NCBI GenBank assembly: GCA_001818435.1
Contig: MHKO01000044.1
Coordinates: 35,069 to 42,090 of the forward strand
Reading direction: 5' to 3'
DNA from: Candidatus Komeilibacteria bacterium RIFCSPLOWO2_02_FULL_48_11
GTDB taxonomy: Bacteria > Patescibacteriota > Patescibacteriia > UBA2169
DNA length: 7,022 bases
The position numbers and the translations under genes are program-made. This document shows, one piece after another, positions 3,974 to 7,022 of this stretch. Position 1 is the first letter of the stretch. Every line of letters starts with the position of its first letter. The notes under the pieces are model-generated. The model was not told where the DNA came from, searched no databases, and saw only the letters and a list, made by a program, of their open reading frames with translations.

Positions 3974-5650
3974 ATGACCTCTCCGCGGCAGCAAATTTGG
4001 ATTTTATTCTTTTTACTGGCAGGGCTCGGGTTTATTTCCGGCTCCATTTTTACCCCTACCCTCCCCGCCTGGTGGCCGGGTTATACCTGGTTTGGCCGTT
4101 TTCGGGCGCATTTGGGCTGGGATTTGCAGGGCGGGGCGCATTTAATTTATCAAGCCGATACTTCTAAAGTTTCATTTGATGAGGCCAAATCAGCCATTGC
4201 CGGGGTGCGCGACGTGATTGAAAAGCGGGTCAACGCTCTGGGTGTTTCCGAGCCAGTCATTCAAACCGCCACTGTGGGCAATAAACTGCGGGTGATTGTG
4301 GAGCTGGCCGGGGTTTTTGACGTCAACGAGGCCATCAAGCAAATTGGCGCCACTCCGCTTTTGGAATTTAAAACTGAAACGCCCGAGCCGGCCAAGCAAG
4401 AGCTGACAGCCGAGGAAAAGAAAAAACGGGAAGAATTCAATAAAGCGCAGTTAAAGAAAACCGAGGATGCAATTAAGCAGCTGGCGGCTTCGGAGGGCCA
4501 GAACTTCGCGGAACTGGCCACCAAAGTTTCCGAAGACACTGGCAGCGCCAGCCAAGGCGGTGATTTGGGTTTTATAAAAAAAGAGAGCCTGGTTGAGCCC
4601 TTTGCCGCGGTTTTGTTTGACCAGCTCAAAGATGGCGAGATGACCCTGGAGCCGGTGGCCACCCAGTTCGGCTATCACATTATCCAGCGCCTAGAATCCA
4701 AAACCGAGAATAACGAAATCTTGGTCAGGAGCCGCCACATTTTATTCCTCACTCAGTCTTTGGAAGGCGATACGCCTCAAGTCGACCCCTGGGCCAATAC
4801 CCAGCTGGGCGGCCGGCAGCTTAAAAAATCAGAAGTGCAGTTTGACCAGATGAGCGGCTCTCCGAGCGTGGGTTTGATTTTTAATGATGACGGGGCCAAG
4901 CTGTTTGAGGACCTAACCCGCAATAACGTGGGCAAGCGGGTGGCCATTTTCCTTGATAACAATTTGCTTTCCGCGCCAGTGGTGCAGTCTGAAATTTCCG
5001 GAGGCAAGGCCGTGATTACCGGCAACTTTTCCATTCCCGAGGCCCGGCAATTAGTTCAGCGCCTGAATGCCGGCGCTTTGCCGGTGCCCATCAATCTTGT
5101 CAGCCAGCAGACCGTGGGCCCGAGCCTGGGCCAGGTTTCCATTGACAAAAGCTTGCAAGCCGGCATTATCGGCTTTATTCTGGTGGCGATTTTTATGCTG
5201 GCTTTCTACCGCTTTGCCGGATTCTTGGCCGTGATTGCTTTGACTTTTTACGCCAGCATCGTGTTCGCGCTTTTTAAGCTTATTCCCGTAACTTTGACTT
5301 TGGCCGGCATTGCCGGGTTTGTGCTGTCCGTGGGCATGGCCGTGGACGCCAATATCCTGATTTTCGAGCGTTTGCGCGAGGAACTGCGGCGCGGGGAGCC
5401 GTTTGAGCGCGCTTTGAAAGAAGGCTTTCTCCGGGCCTGGCATTCTATCCGCGATTCCAATGTTTCCAGTTTGATAACCTGCATGATTCTGGCCTGGCTC
5501 GGCACGTCGGTGGTCAAAGGTTTTGCCATCACTCTGGCTATCGGCATTTTAGCCAGCATGTTCAGCGCCATCACCATTACCCGTTTTTTGATGGAAATCT
5601 TCAGCCGCGCGGCCTGGCTGAGGGATAAAAAGTGGTTCTGGGGAGCATAG
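3974..5650 (+). CDS. secD: Protein translocase subunit SecD with inserted parvulin-like domain
   Basis: SecD, with SecF, uses proton flow to help pull exported proteins out of SecYEG. Membrane segment 1 is at about residues 7-23, and DLQGGAHL at 50-57 is the family signature. The large outer domain is split: between about 140 and 262 lies a parvulin-type prolyl isomerase sequence with FAELATKVSEDTGSASQGGD (178-197), LGFI, and QFGYHIIQRLES (231-242), followed by the strand VRSRHILFLT, which normally begins a parvulin domain. SecD sequence then resumes (VGLIFNDDGAKLFEDL, GKAVITGNFS, LNAGALPVPI at 364). Five more membrane segments lie at about 395-550, including VGMAVDANILIFERLREEL with Asp458, the residue expected in the proton path. 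At 558 residues it is longer than a minimal SecD because of the insert. ATG 3974 is at the predicted transcript start. secF follows after one base. Confidence 0.95.
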   Translation: MTSPRQQIWILFFLLAGLGFISGSIFTPTLPAWWPGYTWFGRFRAHLGWDLQGGAHLIYQADTSKVSFDEAKSAIAGVRDVIEKRVNALGVSEPVIQTATVGNKLRVIVELAGVFDVNEAIKQIGATPLLEFKTETPEPAKQELTAEEKKKREEFNKAQLKKTEDAIKQLAASEGQNFAELATKVSEDTGSASQGGDLGFIKKESLVEPFAAVLFDQLKDGEMTLEPVATQFGYHIIQRLESKTENNEILVRSRHILFLTQSLEGDTPQVDPWANTQLGGRQLKKSEVQFDQMSGSPSVGLIFNDDGAKLFEDLTRNNVGKRVAIFLDNNLLSAPVVQSEISGGKAVITGNFSIPEARQLVQRLNAGALPVPINLVSQQTVGPSLGQVSIDKSLQAGIIGFILVAIFMLAFYRFAGFLAVIALTFYASIVFALFKLIPVTLTLAGIAGFVLSVGMAVDANILIFERLREELRRGEPFERALKEGFLRAWHSIRDSNVSSLITCMILAWLGTSVVKGFAITLAIGILASMFSAITITRFLMEIFSRAAWLRDKKWFWGA

Positions 5651-5651
5651 T

Positions 5652-6713
5652 ATGAATATCATTCAACGCCGAAAAATTTATTTTACCATCTCCATAATTT
5701 TGGTACTGGCGAGCCTGGCCGCCTTTTTAACATTTGGTTTAAAACTGTCCATTGATTTTACCGGCGGCTCACTCCTGCAGATAAAAGTCGGAGAGAATGT
5801 GCAGACATCAGCCAATGACATTCAAACGCTATTAACCAGCGGCGATGCTAAAGTTTTGGAATCAGTAATAGTGCAACCCACCGGGGAGCAAGGCTTTATC
5901 TTGCGCTTTAAGAGCGTCAATGAGGAGGAGCACCAGGCTATTTTAGCCAAATTGCGGAGTTCTCTCGCGCCTCAAGAAGATACTCAAGCCTCAACAACTC
6001 CGGGAAAAGCCAGTCAGCGCAAAGAGACTCCAGCTGTAACCGGCGTTAAGGCCGTGAATTCCAAAGGCGAACCAGTGGACATCAAGGTTGATGCCAGTCC
6101 AGCGTCTGAATCAGGCAGCAATGAAACCGTGGTTGAAGATTCTTTTGAATCCATTGGCCCGACCATTGGCAATGAACTGAAACAACGCTCAGTTTACGCT
6201 GTGCTGGCAGTTTTGGCCGCGATTATAATTTATATTGCTTGGGCTTTCCGCAAAGTGTCCCAGCCCGTGGCTTCGTGGAAATACGGCCTGGCCGCGGTTA
6301 TTGCCCTGACCCATGATGTTCTTATTCCTATCGGCATTTTTGCGGTTTTAGGGAAATTCTTGGGCGTTGAGGTGGACATTCTTTTTGTGACCGCCCTTTT
6401 GACCATTCTCGGCTTTTCGGTGCACGACACCATCGTGGTTTTTGACCGCATTCGCGAGAACCTGGCTCATTCGCGGCACCGCGGCACGTTTGAGGAAATC
6501 GTCAACATCAGCGTCAACGAAACCGTGCGGCGCTCCATTAATACTTCCCTGACCGCTCTTTTGGCGCTGCTCGCCATTTTCCTGTTTGGCGGGGAATCCA
6601 TAAAATATTTTGTTCTGGCTTTAATGCTGGGCATTATTTTCGGCACCTATTCTTCCATTTTCATCGCCTCGCCTCTGCTGGTGGTTTGGGACAAATGGTC
6701 AAGAAAGATTTAG
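5652..6713 (+). CDS. secF: Protein translocase subunit SecF
   Basis: SecF (353 residues) forms the second half of the SecDF proton-driven export motor. Membrane segment 1 is at about 9-29, followed by the signature LSIDFTGGSLLQI (Asp35, Gly38, Gly39). A small outer domain leads to FESIGPTIGNELKQRS at 165, just before membrane segment 2 (about 178-198). Segments 3-6 follow to residue 347, including GFSVHDTIVVFDRIRENL with Asp259, the conserved charged stretch near the proton channel, and SINTSLTALLALLAIFLFGG. Residues about 104-162 are a Ser/Thr/Pro/Lys-rich linker (for example PQEDTQASTTPGKASQRKET) not expected in a compact SecF, probably disordered on the outer side. GGGGAG at 5640-5645 is a clear ribosome binding site 6 bases before ATG 5652, one base after the secD stop. 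This is the only convincing Shine-Dalgarno site before a full gene in the window. Confidence 0.96.
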   Translation: MNIIQRRKIYFTISIILVLASLAAFLTFGLKLSIDFTGGSLLQIKVGENVQTSANDIQTLLTSGDAKVLESVIVQPTGEQGFILRFKSVNEEEHQAILAKLRSSLAPQEDTQASTTPGKASQRKETPAVTGVKAVNSKGEPVDIKVDASPASESGSNETVVEDSFESIGPTIGNELKQRSVYAVLAVLAAIIIYIAWAFRKVSQPVASWKYGLAAVIALTHDVLIPIGIFAVLGKFLGVEVDILFVTALLTILGFSVHDTIVVFDRIRENLAHSRHRGTFEEIVNISVNETVRRSINTSLTALLALLAIFLFGGESIKYFVLALMLGIIFGTYSSIFIASPLLVVWDKWSRKI

Positions 6714-7022
6714 TTTAAGCCGGTCCACGTGATGTCCGAGCGCCAGCCGCTCGGTTTCATGTCTATCGAGTTTTTTGGCTATATGGTCATTGCTCTGAAG
6801 CACTTGGTCCATTTTATCCAGGATGCGGTTTTCAGATTTTTCCACAATCACGCGCACGTCTTCTTTGGTCGCAAAAACCTTTTCAAATCTGTCTGAAAGG
6901 TCCTGCAAATCTTGCTTTGTGGCGACATTCTTAACCGTAAAATCAACAAATTCACTCATTTCTCCTTTAAACTCTGTCATCTCGTTCTTAAACTCTGTCA
7001 TCTCGTTCTTAAACTCTGTCAT
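6699..7022 (-). CDS. Coiled-coil protein of unknown function, possibly cut by the window edge
   Basis: At least 107 residues are read toward secF. The visible N-terminus is three near-identical heptads (MTEFKNE, MTEFKNE, MTEFKGE) and then MSEFVDF. Next come two ATK(Q/E)D modules (VATKQDLQDLSDRFEKV and FATKEDVRVIVEKSENRILD) and a helical tail rich in His, Asp and Lys ending DRLKLNLS. Repeated ATKxDL segments are typical of small coiled-coil proteins annotated as hypothetical in many bacteria. I recognise no catalytic residue, signal peptide or membrane segment, so an oligomerising or scaffolding role is a guess. A Met codon lies exactly at the window edge, but the heptad repeat runs into the edge, so more copies and another start may lie outside. 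The 3' end overlaps the secF 3' end by 15 bases (6699-6713). Confidence 0.7.
   Translation of the reverse strand: MTEFKNEMTEFKNEMTEFKGEMSEFVDFTVKNVATKQDLQDLSDRFEKVFATKEDVRVIVEKSENRILDKMDQVLQSNDHIAKKLDRHETERLALGHHVDRLKLNLS
6967..7022. repeat. 21-bp tandem repeat encoding coiled-coil heptads
   Basis: TTAAACTCTGTCAT recurs at 6967, 6988 and 7009 with a period of exactly 21 bases. The intervening CTCGTTC is also identical in the two complete spacers. Each unit encodes one heptad (MTEFKNE) of the minus-strand coiled-coil gene. Near-perfect DNA identity indicates recent expansion by slippage or unequal exchange. The array continues to the window edge and may be longer. Confidence 0.85.

Noticed and set aside
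4261..4662. 133-codon minus-strand frame opposite the SecD insert
   Set aside because: It lies entirely opposite conserved SecD and parvulin codons and shows no family features.
4380..4770. SecD-parvulin junction as an assembly chimera
   Set aside because: SecD sequence on both sides is in one frame, base composition is uniform, and no repeat is present at the joins, so a true domain insertion is more likely.
6967..7022. CRISPR-like repeat array
   Set aside because: The units are contiguous 21-bp repeats without variable spacers and they encode coiled-coil heptads.

Overview
The window carries part of a bacterial protein-export locus, secA (3' part), secD and secF, all on the + strand. Between secA and secD lies a roughly 2.3-kb accessory segment of toxin-antitoxin genes, decaying genes and interspersed palindromic repeats. 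The GC content looks moderate. The protein sequences, separate secD and secF genes, a SecD with an inserted parvulin-like domain, small toxin-antitoxin modules and nearly absent 5' leaders suggest a Candidate Phyla Radiation (Patescibacteria, perhaps Parcubacteria-like) bacterium. That placement rests on recalled family resemblance and is moderate confidence only.

Layout. 1-1614: C-terminal 537 codons of SecA, from just after the junction of its first motor domain to the zinc-binding SEC-C tail, with two GC-rich palindromic elements inserted in frame in the helical wing region. 1615-1758: short spacer with a doubtful 25-codon ORF and a good promoter. 1759-2186: an AbrB-type antitoxin followed by a PIN toxin that keeps only its two ends. 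2098-2628: a GNAT acetyltransferase whose start overlaps the PIN remnant. 2632-3103: a Maf-type nucleotide pyrophosphatase gene that has lost an internal segment and its frame. 3130-3857: a ribbon-helix-helix/MazF toxin-antitoxin operon behind a near-consensus promoter with a perfect palindromic operator, followed by a tiny Cys/His protein coupled to mazF. 3820-3935: an interspersed repeat. 3974-6713: secD and secF, 1 bp apart. 6699-7022: a coiled-coil protein on the minus strand, converging on secF and overlapping it by 15 bp.

Function. SecA is the ATPase that pushes preproteins through SecYEG. SecD and SecF use the proton-motive force to pull the emerging chain on the outer side of the membrane. 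The extra parvulin-like module in the SecD outer domain would put a prolyl isomerase or holdase at the channel exit. The accessory segment looks like a place of gene turnover: one toxin is deleted while its antitoxin persists, a housekeeping-type gene is broken in the same way, and one toxin-antitoxin pair appears intact.

The most notable observations are the apparently circularly permuted parvulin domain in SecD, the in-frame palindromic insertions in SecA, and three promoters of the same geometry whose predicted transcription starts fall at or within a few bases of the start codon.
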